NCBI RefSeq assembly: GCF_019249795.2
Contig: NZ_CP156891.1
Location: forward strand, 62,001 to 126,000
Direction of reading: 5' to 3'
Origin: Segatella copri
GTDB taxonomy: Bacteria > Bacteroidota > Bacteroidia > Bacteroidales > Bacteroidaceae
DNA length: 64,000 nt
Shown: positions 45,361 to 54,260 of the stretch, one piece after another
Layout: each line of letters opens with the position of its first letter
Numbering within the stretch: position 1 is the first letter of the stretch
The notes under the pieces: generated by a model
What the model was told of the DNA's origin: nothing
Database searches by the model: none
What the model saw: only the letters and a program-made list of their open reading frames with translations
Translations under genes and position numbers: made by a program

Positions 45361-45368
45361 TATCTTTG
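45361..45368 (+). promoter_or_regulatory. gyrA -7 element
   Basis: TATCTTTG preceded by a T run; no clean TTTG at 20 bases. It would give a leader of about 115 bases, containing a possible AAACGC/GCGTTT stem at 45419-45450. Confidence 0.6.
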
Positions 45369-45489
45369 TCGGGAATTTCAAAAGGGTAAAACGGCTTAGA
45401 ACGCAAGGAAATGCCCTTAAACGCGATTTCCGAATGGAAAACAGGCGTTTTGAAAGTAACGAATAAACAATAATACATTAATATAAGAA

Positions 45490-48126
45490 ATGGACGAAAA
45501 TCAGACAATGGATCATGATAGAATCATGAAGATCAACATTGAGGAGGAGATGAAGTCGAGCTACATCGATTATTCGATGTCAGTTATCGTGGCTCGTGCC
45601 CTCCCTGATGTACGCGATGGTTTCAAGCCTGTGCACCGCCGTATTCTTTACGGTATGCTCGGCATTGGAAACACCAGTGACAAACCTTATAAGAAATGTG
45701 CGCGTGTTGTTGGTGAGGTGCTCGGTAAGTATCACCCTCACGGCGACTTTTCTGTTTACGGCGCTCTGGTGCGTATGGGACAGGAGTGGAACATGCGTTA
45801 TACCTTGATTGACGGACAGGGTAACTTCGGTTCTGTTGACGGTGACTCTCCTGCTGCCATGCGTTATACAGAGTGCCGCCTCTCCAAGATGGGTGAGCAT
45901 ATCATGGATGACCTTGACAAGGAAACGGTTGATATGACCAACAACTTTGATGATACCCTTCAGGAACCTACCGTGATGCCTACCAAGATTCCTAATCTTC
46001 TGGTAAATGGTGGTAACGGTATTGCAGTAGGTATGGCTACCAATATGCCTACCCACAACCTGGGTGAGGTAATTGACGGTTGCTGTGCATACATTGATAA
46101 TCCTGACATCGACACCGATGGATTGATGCAGTATATCCCTGCTCCTGACTTCCCAACCGGTGCTACCATCTATGGTATACAGGGTGTGAAGGATGCATAC
46201 GAAACGGGTCGAGGCAGAATCGTGGTTCGTGCCACAGCCGAGATTGAAAGTGGTGAAAACCATGATAAGATTGTTATCACCGAGATTCCTTATGGTGTTA
46301 ACAAGGAGCAGCTCGTGATGGCTATTGCTGACCTTGCCAAGGAAGGCAGAGTAGATGGCATCGCTAACGTAAACGATGAGTCTGGCCGTCAGGGTATGCG
46401 TATCGTTGTTGATGTGAAGCGTGATGCCAATGCCAATGTTCTTCTGAACAAACTCTTTAAGCTGACAGCTCTTCAGAGTTCATTCTCAGTGAATTGCATC
46501 GCTCTTGTTAATGGCCGTCCACGTCTTTTGAGCTTGAAGGAGTGTGTGAAGTATTTCGTAGAGCATCGGCATGATGTTACGATCCGCCGCACCCAGTTCG
46601 AACTGAAGAAGGCTCAGGAGCGTGCTCATATTCTCGAGGGCTTGATCATTGCCTGCGACAACATCGACGAGGTGGTACATATTATCAGAGCCAGCAAGAC
46701 TCCTTCTGATGCTCAGCGCAACTTGGAGAAGCGCTTCGAACTCGATGAGCTTCAGAGTAAGGCCATCGTTGATATGCGCCTCAGCCAGTTGACAGGCTTG
46801 CGTCTGGAGCAGTTGCACAATGAATTTAACGAGTTGATGAAGACCATCGACTACTTGAACCAGATTCTGAACGATCCTGAGCTCTGCAAGAAGGTAATGA
46901 AGGATGAACTCAACGAGGTGAAGGAGAAGTATGGTGACGCACGTCGCACCATGATTAAGCCAGATGACCATGAGTTCAATCCAGAAGACTTCTATCCAAA
47001 CGACCCAGTGGTTATCACCGTGAGTCATCTCGGATATATCAAGCGCACCCCATTGTCAGAGTTCCGTGAGCAGGCTCGTGGTGGAGTAGGTTCTAAGGGA
47101 GCCCGTACCCGTGATAAGGACTTCACCGAGTATATCTATCCTGCTACCATGCACCAGACCATGCTGTTCTTCACCAAGAAGGGCCGCTGCTACTGGTTGA
47201 AGTGTTACGAGATTCCTGAGGGCGACCGCAATTCCAAGGGTCGTGCCATCCAGAACCTCCTCAACATCGAGAGCGATGACCAGGTGAATGCATTCCTCCG
47301 CCTCAGAGGCTTGAACGACGCTGAGTTCATCAACAACCATTACGTAGTATTCGCTACCAAGAATGGTACGGTGAAGAAGACTTGTCTGGAGGCATATTCC
47401 CGTCCACGTGCCAACGGTGTGATAGCTATCAACATCGTAGAGGGCGATGAGGTGGTAGATGTTCGTCTGACAAATGGTCATAACGAACTGATTATTGCCA
47501 ACCGCAATGGTCGTGCTGTCCGTTTCGACGAGAACGAGATTCGTACAATGGGCCGTACATCTACCGGTGTTCGTGGTATGCGCCTCGATGAGGGTAATGA
47601 TGCTGTAGTAGGTATGATTGTTGTCAACGATCCTGAGAAGGAAACCGTGATGGTAGTGAGCGAGCAGGGTTATGGTAAGCGTTCTGATGTACTCGATTAC
47701 CGCGTTACCAAGCGTGGCGGTAAGGGTGTGAAGACCCTGAATATTACCGATAAGACCGGTCGACTGGTAGCTATCAAGAACGTAACCGATGATAACGACC
47801 TCATGATTATCAACCAGAGTGGTATCGTAATTCGTCTTGCCGTAGCTGATTGCCGTGTCATGGGCCGTGCTACTCAGGGTGTCCGCCTCATCAATCTTGC
47901 CAAGAAGAATGATGTCATTGCCAGCGTATGCAAGGTGATGAGTTCTGAGCTCGAGGCTTCTGTAGAAGAGGAGAGCCGTTCTGCCTGGGCTAAGAAGAGC
48001 GAGGAGATAGAGAATGATACCGTAGGTGCCAAGACTGCTGAAGAGGCTGCTGAGGCTGAGGCTCATCTCGCTGACGAAGCATCTGAAGCTGAGGATACCG
48101 ATTCGGGCAACGTAGATTTCGAATAA
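45490..48126 (+). CDS. gyrA: DNA gyrase subunit A
   Basis: An 878-residue type II topoisomerase subunit that cuts and rejoins DNA during negative supercoiling. The N-terminal winged-helix domain begins EEEMKSSYIDYSMSVIV. The catalytic Tyr is Y126 (AMRYTE). The C-terminal beta-pinwheel starts with a GyrA box QARGGVG near residue 528, which distinguishes it from ParC. The last ~45 residues are strongly acidic (AEEAAEAEAHLADEASEAED). At the main quinolone position the sequence reads HPHGDFSVYG, with Phe87 where Ser is usual, probably a resistance change. The next gene, a TPR protein, follows after 54 bases and may be co-transcribed. Confidence 0.97.
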   Translation: MDENQTMDHDRIMKINIEEEMKSSYIDYSMSVIVARALPDVRDGFKPVHRRILYGMLGIGNTSDKPYKKCARVVGEVLGKYHPHGDFSVYGALVRMGQEWNMRYTLIDGQGNFGSVDGDSPAAMRYTECRLSKMGEHIMDDLDKETVDMTNNFDDTLQEPTVMPTKIPNLLVNGGNGIAVGMATNMPTHNLGEVIDGCCAYIDNPDIDTDGLMQYIPAPDFPTGATIYGIQGVKDAYETGRGRIVVRATAEIESGENHDKIVITEIPYGVNKEQLVMAIADLAKEGRVDGIANVNDESGRQGMRIVVDVKRDANANVLLNKLFKLTALQSSFSVNCIALVNGRPRLLSLKECVKYFVEHRHDVTIRRTQFELKKAQERAHILEGLIIACDNIDEVVHIIRASKTPSDAQRNLEKRFELDELQSKAIVDMRLSQLTGLRLEQLHNEFNELMKTIDYLNQILNDPELCKKVMKDELNEVKEKYGDARRTMIKPDDHEFNPEDFYPNDPVVITVSHLGYIKRTPLSEFREQARGGVGSKGARTRDKDFTEYIYPATMHQTMLFFTKKGRCYWLKCYEIPEGDRNSKGRAIQNLLNIESDDQVNAFLRLRGLNDAEFINNHYVVFATKNGTVKKTCLEAYSRPRANGVIAINIVEGDEVVDVRLTNGHNELIIANRNGRAVRFDENEIRTMGRTSTGVRGMRLDEGNDAVVGMIVVNDPEKETVMVVSEQGYGKRSDVLDYRVTKRGGKGVKTLNITDKTGRLVAIKNVTDDNDLMIINQSGIVIRLAVADCRVMGRATQGVRLINLAKKNDVIASVCKVMSSELEASVEEESRSAWAKKSEEIENDTVGAKTAEEAAEAEAHLADEASEAEDTDSGNVDFE

Positions 48127-48180
48127 AAGAAAAGACGCGTAAAAAATAAATAACAACAACTTTTAAACTCATTAAGAAAA

Positions 48181-49389
48181 ATGAAAAAGTTTTTAGTAGC
48201 TGCAATGATGGTACTAGGTGCCACATCAGCATTCGCAGGCGACAGTGACGCTCTCAAGGCGGTCATGAAGGCTAAGTCTTATGCCGAGGCTGAGGCTTTG
48301 GTTAAGCAGAATTTGGGTCAGATGGCTAACGATGCAGAGAAGGCCAAGGCTTACAACAAGCTCGTTGATCTCGCTATGAAGCAGTTCAACGACCAGCAGA
48401 GCATCCAGCAGACCAATCAGATCATGAAGAAGAACGACCCGGTTGACGAGGCTGCTATGTCTGAGGGCGCTTACAATGCATTGATCAATGCTATTGAGTG
48501 CTACAAGTACGACCAGCTTCCTAACGCTAAGGGTAAGGTTGCTCCTAAGTTTAACAACAACGCTAGCCGTGTATGGGGTGCTCGTGTTCAGCTCGTTAAT
48601 GCGGGTCAGACAGCAGCCCAGAACAATAAGGCTGATGAGGTATTGAAGTATTGGGGTGCATTCCTCGATACAGACAATGAGCCTCTCTTCGCTTCTGTAG
48701 ACCAGAAGCAGAAGGATGGCGAGAAGGAGTATATCGGTCAGGTTGCTCTCTTTGCAGCCCGTTATGCATACCAGGCTAAGGATGCTGCCCGTTGCGAGAA
48801 GTATTGCGACATCGCCATGAAGAGTGAGAAGGAGGCTAAGGATGCCCTCAACCTCAAGCTCTATGTGATGAAGGATGGCTTGAAGACTCACGAGGATTCT
48901 CTTGCCTATGTTAACAAGCTCAAGGATATCTTTGCAAAGGACGAGACCAATGAGGTTGTTCTTGATGGTTTGAACTCTATGTACTCTTCATTGAAGATGG
49001 AGAAGGAGCAGGCTGAACTTTTGGACAATGCTATCGCAAAGAACCCTAACAACTTTGTAGCTCTTGCCAACAAGGGTATGATGTATATCCAGAAGAACGA
49101 TGCAGACAACGCTATCAAGTGTTTGAAGCAGGCTCTTGCTGCAAAGGAGGATAACGTAGTTGTTCTTACTTATCTGGGTGCTTGCTACAACAGCAAGGCT
49201 GGTAACTTGCAGGATCCTAACGGCCGCAAGGTTGTTTACCAGGAGGCTATCAAAGTTCTCGACAAGGCTAAGCAGCTCGATCCAGAGAAGGCTCAGGCTA
49301 ACTGGGGTTACACCCGTTACCAGGCTTACTATGGCTACTATGGTCCTAATGCACCTGAGACCAAGCAGGCTGAGGCTGAGAGCAAGTAA
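48181..49389 (+). CDS. Exported TPR-repeat protein downstream of gyrA
   Basis: A 402-residue protein with a signal peptide (residues 1-19, ending SAFAG). The mature part is Ala/Lys-rich and helical, with TPR-like repeats, for example ALANKGMMYIQKNDADNAIKCLKQALA near residues 296-322 and VVLTYLGACYNSKAGNLQDPNGRKVVYQEAIKVLDKAKQL after it. Codon use looks like that of a highly expressed gene (strong preference for CTC, AAG, GCT). It is likely a periplasmic interaction protein. The specific role is unknown. A strong terminator follows. Confidence 0.85.
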   Translation: MKKFLVAAMMVLGATSAFAGDSDALKAVMKAKSYAEAEALVKQNLGQMANDAEKAKAYNKLVDLAMKQFNDQQSIQQTNQIMKKNDPVDEAAMSEGAYNALINAIECYKYDQLPNAKGKVAPKFNNNASRVWGARVQLVNAGQTAAQNNKADEVLKYWGAFLDTDNEPLFASVDQKQKDGEKEYIGQVALFAARYAYQAKDAARCEKYCDIAMKSEKEAKDALNLKLYVMKDGLKTHEDSLAYVNKLKDIFAKDETNEVVLDGLNSMYSSLKMEKEQAELLDNAIAKNPNNFVALANKGMMYIQKNDADNAIKCLKQALAAKEDNVVVLTYLGACYNSKAGNLQDPNGRKVVYQEAIKVLDKAKQLDPEKAQANWGYTRYQAYYGYYGPNAPETKQAEAESK

Positions 49390-49425
49390 AGTTTAAGCTT
49401 CAAATAAGTATTTGATTCTCATAGG

Positions 49426-49458
49426 GGGATGTCACCTAGTGTGGCATCCCTTTTTTTT
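49426..49458 (+). terminator. Terminator of the gyrA-TPR unit
   Basis: A 10-bp stem (49426-49435 with 49441-49450, one G-U pair) followed by eight T residues. Confidence 0.93.
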
Positions 49459-49565
49459 GTTTCTTTGACATAGGGTTGTTCCGGTAAAATAACAAATAGA
49501 ACTGTGTTTTTAGTGGCTAAATGATTGATAAAAACATCAGCGAGTAATGTTGGTTTGCTATAGGC

Positions 49566-49649
49566 GTCCATCAGCTGGTCTACGCATGCACAACAGGTGT
49601 TGTGCGAGCGCATATCAGCTGTTATGCAAGCGCACAACAGCTGTTGTGC
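49566..49649. repeat. 22-bp-period array of palindromes centred on CAGCTG
   Basis: Four near-palindromic units lie with centres exactly 22 bases apart (near 49574, 49596, 49618 and 49640). The last is the perfect 18-bp palindrome GCACAACAGCTGTTGTGC; the others vary. A fifth symmetric site, GTTAAC at 49660-49665, keeps the same spacing. Confidence 0.88.
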
Positions 49650-49664
49650 GGCCTACGGAGTTAA

Positions 49665-49752
49665 CTTCTCCGATAACCTATACTATCTTTTCCGACAACT
49701 TCATCTGTCTTTTCTGACAACTTCTTCCGCATTCTGCGATTGTATCTTACGC
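49665..49752. repeat. 22-bp tandem repeat, four copies
   Basis: Units begin at 49665, 49687, 49709 and 49731. Units 2 and 3 are most alike (CTTTTCCGACAACTTC and CTTTTCTGACAACTTC). The array directly follows the palindrome array; together they fill most of the 49.46-49.82 kb gap, in which I find no gene. Confidence 0.88.
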
Positions 49753-49822
49753 TTGCGTGCATTTATTGAAGTTGTTCATGTGTCGTAAAAAGCTTCTTGG
49801 TATGTCCGTATTCCATAAAAAT

Positions 49823-49852
49823 AGGCTGAGCCATCATGCGATGACTCAGCCT
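49823..49852 (-). terminator. Terminator of the transketolase-rpiB unit
   Basis: About 13 bp of stem (AGGCTGAG with CTCAGCCT, continued inwards with one G-U pair), then TTTTT on the minus strand, 26 bases past the rpiB stop. Confidence 0.85.
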
Positions 49853-49878
49853 TAATTCTTTTTTATCCATTCAGAACT

Positions 49879-50322
49879 TTACTGCTGAACAGGAATCTTC
49901 TTGACGCGACGCTCGTGACGGCCACCCTCGAATGTTGTGGCAAAGAACTCGTCGAGAATAGCCTCGGCGGTCTTGTTGTCTACGAAACGACCTGGAAGTA
50001 CCAATACGTTGGCATCGTTGTGCTGACGAACCAAATGAGCAATCTCCTTGCACCATGCCAATCCGGCACGTACACCCTGATGCTTATTCAATGTCATGGC
50101 GATACCTTCGCCGCTGCCGCAAATGCCGATACCTGGATATACTTCGCCGCTCTCAATGCCTTTAGCAAGAGCATGACCGAAGTCAGGATAGTCTACACTC
50201 GCATCGCTGTATGTACCATAATCCTTTACAGGATAACCCTTCTTTTCCAAATATTCCAATACAAATTGCTTCAATGGAAAACCTGCGTGATCGCATGCAA
50301 TACCAACTGTCTTTACTTCCAT
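49879..50322 (-). CDS. rpiB: Ribose 5-phosphate isomerase B
   Basis: A 147-residue RpiB/LacAB-family isomerase interconverting ribose 5-phosphate and ribulose 5-phosphate in the cytoplasm. The start VGIACDHAGFPLK holds the phosphate-binding Asp-His, and GIGICGSGEGIAMTLNKHQGVRA holds the catalytic Cys near residue 67 and the anion hole. His and Arg residues follow in the RQHNDANVLVLPGRF segment. It lies downstream of transketolase on the same strand (156-base gap) and feeds the same pathway. Confidence 0.94.
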   Translation of the reverse strand: MEVKTVGIACDHAGFPLKQFVLEYLEKKGYPVKDYGTYSDASVDYPDFGHALAKGIESGEVYPGIGICGSGEGIAMTLNKHQGVRAGLAWCKEIAHLVRQHNDANVLVLPGRFVDNKTAEAILDEFFATTFEGGRHERRVKKIPVQQ

Positions 50323-50478
50323 AATACTTAAGTTTTTAAGTGAAGAAAACGGGGTAAACCCTTATCCTTCACAAGGTTAATATTAAAAGAGTGAAAGGAG
50401 TCGGATGCCGGAAATGGAAATCTGCCATCCTGCAAAATCTCCAACTCCAGCTTCCAACTCCTGTTTAGTTTATGCTAA

Positions 50479-52500
50479 TTAAGCCTCTGCCAAGAAAGCC
50501 TTTACCTGCTTGTAAACGTTCTCGCCTGTGTAACCGAGCTTCTCATCAAGTACCTTGTAAGGAGCTGAGAAACCGAAGCTCTCCATACCCCAAACCTTAC
50601 CATTAGCGCCTACGAGACCCTGGAGTGTTACAGGAAGACCGGCAGTCATACCGAAGATCTTAGCGTTCTTTGGCAATACGCTCTCCTGATATTCCTTGCT
50701 CTGACCGCGGAACAAGCCCTCTGATGGAGCACTTACCACGCGAACCTTGATGCCGTCGGCACGCAAAGCCTCGCAACCAGCCTCCAATGTAGAAACCTCA
50801 GAACCGCTAGCTACCAAGATAACGTCTGGATTCTCGTCGCTGCCTGCTACGATGTAAGCACCCTTGGCTGCCTGCTCATAGTCTGTTCCCTCTGGCAACT
50901 TAGCGATGCCCTGGCGAGAGAAGATCAAAGCTGTAGGAGTCTCAACATTCTCCATAGCGAGCTTCCAGCAAACTGTAGTCTCGTCAGCATCAGCTGGACG
51001 GAATACGCGAACGCTGTCCTTACCTGCGTGGTTCTTCAATTTCTCCATGAGGCGAATCTGTGCTTCCTGCTCAACTGGCTCGTGAGTAGGTCCATCCTCA
51101 CCAACGCGGAATGCATCGTGAGTCCAGATGAACTTCACTGGAACCTGCATCAGGGCTGCGATACGTACAGCTGGCTTCATATAATCAGAGAATACGAAGA
51201 ATGTACCCATTGCTGCAACCACACCTCCGTGGAGCATCATACCAATACACATATCTGCCATAGTCAACTCTGCAACACCAGCCTGGAAGAAAGCACCAGA
51301 GAAGTCACCGCGAACGATGCTCTTGGTCTTCTTCAAGAAACCGTCTGTCTTATCAGAGTTAGAAAGGTCAGCTGAAGCACAGATCATGTTAGGAACCTGC
51401 TCTGCCAAAACGCCGAGACAAGCAGCAGATGCTGCACGTGTAGCTGAACCAGCCTTCTGCTCAACCTTGCTCCAGTCTACCTTAGGAGACTTGCCGCTGA
51501 ACCACTCATCCATCTGGGCAGCCTTCTCTGGGTTAGCCTTGCGCCACTCAGCCTCTGCAGCCTTGCGCTCAGCTACGATCTTCTTCAACTCCTCAGCACG
51601 CTTAGCGTAGATTTCCTTTACATCGTCGAAGATAACGAATGCATTCTCAGGATCACCACCCAGGTTCTTGATAGTATTTACGTAAGCGTCGCCACCGAGA
51701 GGAGCACCGTGAGTATTGATGCAAGCCTCGTAGCTTGTGCCGTCTGCGCGGAGAGCACCCTTACCCATTACGGTCTTACCGATGATGAGGGTAGGGCGGT
51801 CCTGCTCCTTCTGGGCAGCATCGAGCGCCTCACGAATCTGAGCTACGTCGTTACCGTTGATCTTGATGACATTCCAGCCCCAAGCCTTGTACTTCATCTC
51901 TGTATCCTCGTTCATAACAACGCCACACTCTGTAGAGAGCTGGATGTCGTTAGAATCGTAGAACATGATGAGGTTGTTCAGACCGAGGTTACCGGCGATA
52001 CGACCAACACCCTGAGAAATCTCTTCCTCTACAGCACCATCAGAGATGTATGCGTAGATCTTGTGCTGCATCATGGTTGAACCCAGACGAGCCTCGAGGA
52101 ACTTCTCTGCAACAGCTGCACCAGCTGCGAGGGCATGACCCTGACCGAGAGGACCAGATGAGTTCTCGATACCACGCTGAAGGTCGAGCTCTGGGTGACC
52201 AGGAGTTACAGAACCCCACTGGCGGAACTGCTTGAGGTCTTCCATAGAGAAGAAACCACGCAAAGCCAAACCAGCATAGAGCATAGGGCTCATGTGACCT
52301 GGGTCGAGGAAGAAGCGGTCACGGCCAGTCCATGTTGGATCTGCTGGATCATAAACCAGGTACTCAGAGAAGAGCACGTTGATGAAGTCAGAACCACCCA
52401 TAGCACCACCTGGGTGACCGGAATTTGCCTTTTCTACCATTGAAGCAGCCAAGATACGGATGTTATCAGCTGCATGATTCATTACTTTAATGTCGTTCAT
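50479..52500 (-). CDS. tkt: Transketolase
   Basis: A 673-residue thiamine-diphosphate enzyme moving two-carbon units between sugar phosphates, including xylulose 5-phosphate made by the neighbouring arabinose genes. The N-terminal domain carries ANSGHPGGAMGGSDFINVLF (~residues 25-44) and the ThDP motif region beginning YISDGAVEEEISQG near 149, with FYDSNDIQL after it. The pyrimidine-binding and C-terminal domains (THDAFRVGEDGPTHEPVEQ near 463-481) are intact. A -7 promoter element lies 99 bases upstream at the end of the arabinofuranosidase gene, so it is separately transcribed. Confidence 0.96.
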   Translation of the reverse strand: MNDIKVMNHAADNIRILAASMVEKANSGHPGGAMGGSDFINVLFSEYLVYDPADPTWTGRDRFFLDPGHMSPMLYAGLALRGFFSMEDLKQFRQWGSVTPGHPELDLQRGIENSSGPLGQGHALAAGAAVAEKFLEARLGSTMMQHKIYAYISDGAVEEEISQGVGRIAGNLGLNNLIMFYDSNDIQLSTECGVVMNEDTEMKYKAWGWNVIKINGNDVAQIREALDAAQKEQDRPTLIIGKTVMGKGALRADGTSYEACINTHGAPLGGDAYVNTIKNLGGDPENAFVIFDDVKEIYAKRAEELKKIVAERKAAEAEWRKANPEKAAQMDEWFSGKSPKVDWSKVEQKAGSATRAASAACLGVLAEQVPNMICASADLSNSDKTDGFLKKTKSIVRGDFSGAFFQAGVAELTMADMCIGMMLHGGVVAAMGTFFVFSDYMKPAVRIAALMQVPVKFIWTHDAFRVGEDGPTHEPVEQEAQIRLMEKLKNHAGKDSVRVFRPADADETTVCWKLAMENVETPTALIFSRQGIAKLPEGTDYEQAAKGAYIVAGSDENPDVILVASGSEVSTLEAGCEALRADGIKVRVVSAPSEGLFRGQSKEYQESVLPKNAKIFGMTAGLPVTLQGLVGANGKVWGMESFGFSAPYKVLDEKLGYTGENVYKQVKAFLAEA

Positions 52501-52598
52501 AATTTTATATTTATTATTGTTGTTATTTCTGCTGAAATATTCTTGTTTTTCTAGCTCTGAAGGCTACTCAAAAGAAGGATACTTCCTTTTTTCGCCTT

Positions 52599-52606
52599 CA
52601 AAGATA
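52599..52606 (-). promoter_or_regulatory. -7 element for transketolase
   Basis: TATCTTTG on the minus strand, right at the end of the arabinofuranosidase gene and 99 bases before the tkt start. No TTTG at 20 bases. Confidence 0.5.
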
Positions 52607-54181
52607 CTATTTTATTTTCAAAACTACGATAGATTTTGCAGGAATTTTTACCTTAAGGGTGTTTTTCTTTACTTTTGCATCCTTAAAAACTGCAGGCTTC
52701 ACTACATCCGGGTGTGCGAAGTCGTTGTAATCGCTCACCTTGTTGCAGGAAAGAATCTGTCCTGTTACAGTTTTTGGAGCAGCTGCACCATCCAGATTAA
52801 ACTCTACCTGCTGAGCCTTGTCAAGACTGACATTGGCAAGAGCAACCACAATGGTTCCATCTGCCTTCTTGGCTGCTGAAGTAGATACCAATGGAATCTT
52901 TCTTCCATCTTTTGCATGATCATCGCCGCGAACATCCATAGAGTCGCACTTTACATCCATTGGGAGATAGGTTGCCTCCTGGAAGTCCTTGTACATGTTG
53001 AATACATGATAGGTTGGAGTCAGAACCATGTGACCTGTTCCCTTTGTATCTGTCAGGATCATTGATTGGAGTACGTTGACAATCTGTGCGATATTGGTCA
53101 TCTTCACACGCTCTGTATGGCGGTGGAATACATTCAGCGAGAGTGCTGCAACGAAGGCATCGCGCATACAGTTCTGCTGATAGAGGTGGCCCTTGATAGT
53201 GCCAGGCTCCTCATCCCACCAGGTTCCCCATTCGTCAACGAGGAGGGCTACCTGCTTCTTTGGATCAGCCTTGTCCATGATAGCCTCGTGCTTCTTGATG
53301 ACATCTTCTATGCCGAGCGCCTTGCCCATGGTCCAGTAGTAATCCTCATTGTTGAACTTGGTGGCAGAACCCTTGCTGCCTGACCAGCCTGTTACTGTAT
53401 AATAATGTAGAGAGATGGCGTTGGCACGGTTGCCGATACGGTCCATCAATACCTTAGTCCAGTTATAATCGTAATCGCTCGCTCCAGATGCAATCTTATA
53501 GAGCTGGTTCCCGTCATAGTTGCGGCAATAAACAGAGTAGCGGCGGAAGAGATCTGAATAATACTCAGGACGCATGTTGCCACCGCAGCCCCAACTTTCG
53601 TTACCAACACCGAGGTATTTTACCTTCCAAGCCTTGTCGCGGCCGTTCTGTCGGCGGAGTTTTGCCATAGGAGTATCTCCATCGCTGGTCATATATTCCA
53701 CCCACTTTGCCAATTCCTCAACAGTGCCGGAACCCACGTTACCGCTGATGTAAGGCTCGCAACCCAACATCTCGCAGAGATTCAGAAACTCGTGTGTACC
53801 GAAAGAGTTGTCCTCAATGGTTCCACCCCAGTTGTTGTTCTGCATCTTTGGTCGCTTCTCACGTGGACCGATACCATCCATCCAGTGATACTCGTCAGCG
53901 AAGCATCCTCCAGGCCATCTTAATACAGGCACTTTCAGGTCCTTGAGGGCTTGGAGCACGTCGTTGCGGTAACCCTGAGTGTTAGGAATCTTAGAATCAG
54001 GACCTACCCAAAGACCACCATAGATGCAACTTCCGAGATGCTCGGCAAACTGGCCATAAATCTCTTTATTGATTTTCTGTGTTCCCTGGTTGGCATGGAT
54101 TGTTCCTGTTACATCCTGAGCTTGAGCTGAGAATGCAACTGCTGTTGAAAGCAATGTGGTAGCGAATAGTTTCTTCATCAT
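52607..54181 (-). CDS. Alpha-L-arabinofuranosidase, glycoside hydrolase family 51
   Basis: A 524-residue secreted enzyme releasing L-arabinose from arabinoxylan or arabinan fragments. The signal peptide (residues 1-22, ending AQAQ) shows export to the periplasm or surface. GH51 signatures are present: [18 protein letters not shown] near 40-57, [14 protein letters not shown] near 90, the acid/base Glu in [11 protein letters not shown] near 195-205 and the nucleophile Glu in [10 protein letters not shown] near 315. The C-terminal beta domain ends in [13 protein letters not shown]. Two adjacent ATG codons (54181, 54178) are possible starts; an ATG at 54241 is upstream of the signal and within a hairpin. 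Confidence 0.93.
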   Translation of the reverse strand: MMKKLFATTLLSTAVAFSAQAQDVTGTIHANQGTQKINKEIYGQFAEHLGSCIYGGLWVGPDSKIPNTQGYRNDVLQALKDLKVPVLRWPGGCFADEYHWMDGIGPREKRPKMQNNNWGGTIEDNSFGTHEFLNLCEMLGCEPYISGNVGSGTVEELAKWVEYMTSDGDTPMAKLRRQNGRDKAWKVKYLGVGNESWGCGGNMRPEYYSDLFRRYSVYCRNYDGNQLYKIASGASDYDYNWTKVLMDRIGNRANAISLHYYTVTGWSGSKGSATKFNNEDYYWTMGKALGIEDVIKKHEAIMDKADPKKQVALLVDEWGTWWDEEPGTIKGHLYQQNCMRDAFVAALSLNVFHRHTERVKMTNIAQIVNVLQSMILTDTKGTGHMVLTPTYHVFNMYKDFQEATYLPMDVKCDSMDVRGDDHAKDGRKIPLVSTSAAKKADGTIVVALANVSLDKAQQVEFNLDGAAAPKTVTGQILSCNKVSDYNDFAHPDVVKPAVFKDAKVKKNTLKVKIPAKSIVVLKIK

Positions 54182-54213
54182 TGTTCTTATTAATTGTTGT
54201 CGATTTTTAGTAT

Positions 54214-54250
54214 AATACGTTTGTGGAGGTAGAATCCCCACAAACGTATT
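54214..54250 (-). terminator. Hairpin between araB and the arabinofuranosidase gene
   Basis: A perfect 13-bp stem (54214-54226 with 54238-54250) starts 11 bases past the araB stop and ends 33 bases before the next start. A strong T run is missing, so it may be a partial terminator or an mRNA-protecting structure within the operon. Confidence 0.6.
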
Positions 54251-54260
54251 TATCGTTTAG

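Noticed and set aside
45419..45450. Regulatory stem in the gyrA leader
   Set aside because: The stem AAACGC/GCGTTT with an inner TTTCC/GGAAA is short, and no competing structure or T run is seen.
47056..48159. 367-codon ORF antisense to gyrA
   Set aside because: It is a shadow of a strongly supported gyrA frame; long antisense frames are expected from its codon bias.
49566..49752. Possible CRISPR array
   Set aside because: The 22-bp units are adjacent with no unique spacers between identical repeats, units vary, and no cas gene is near.
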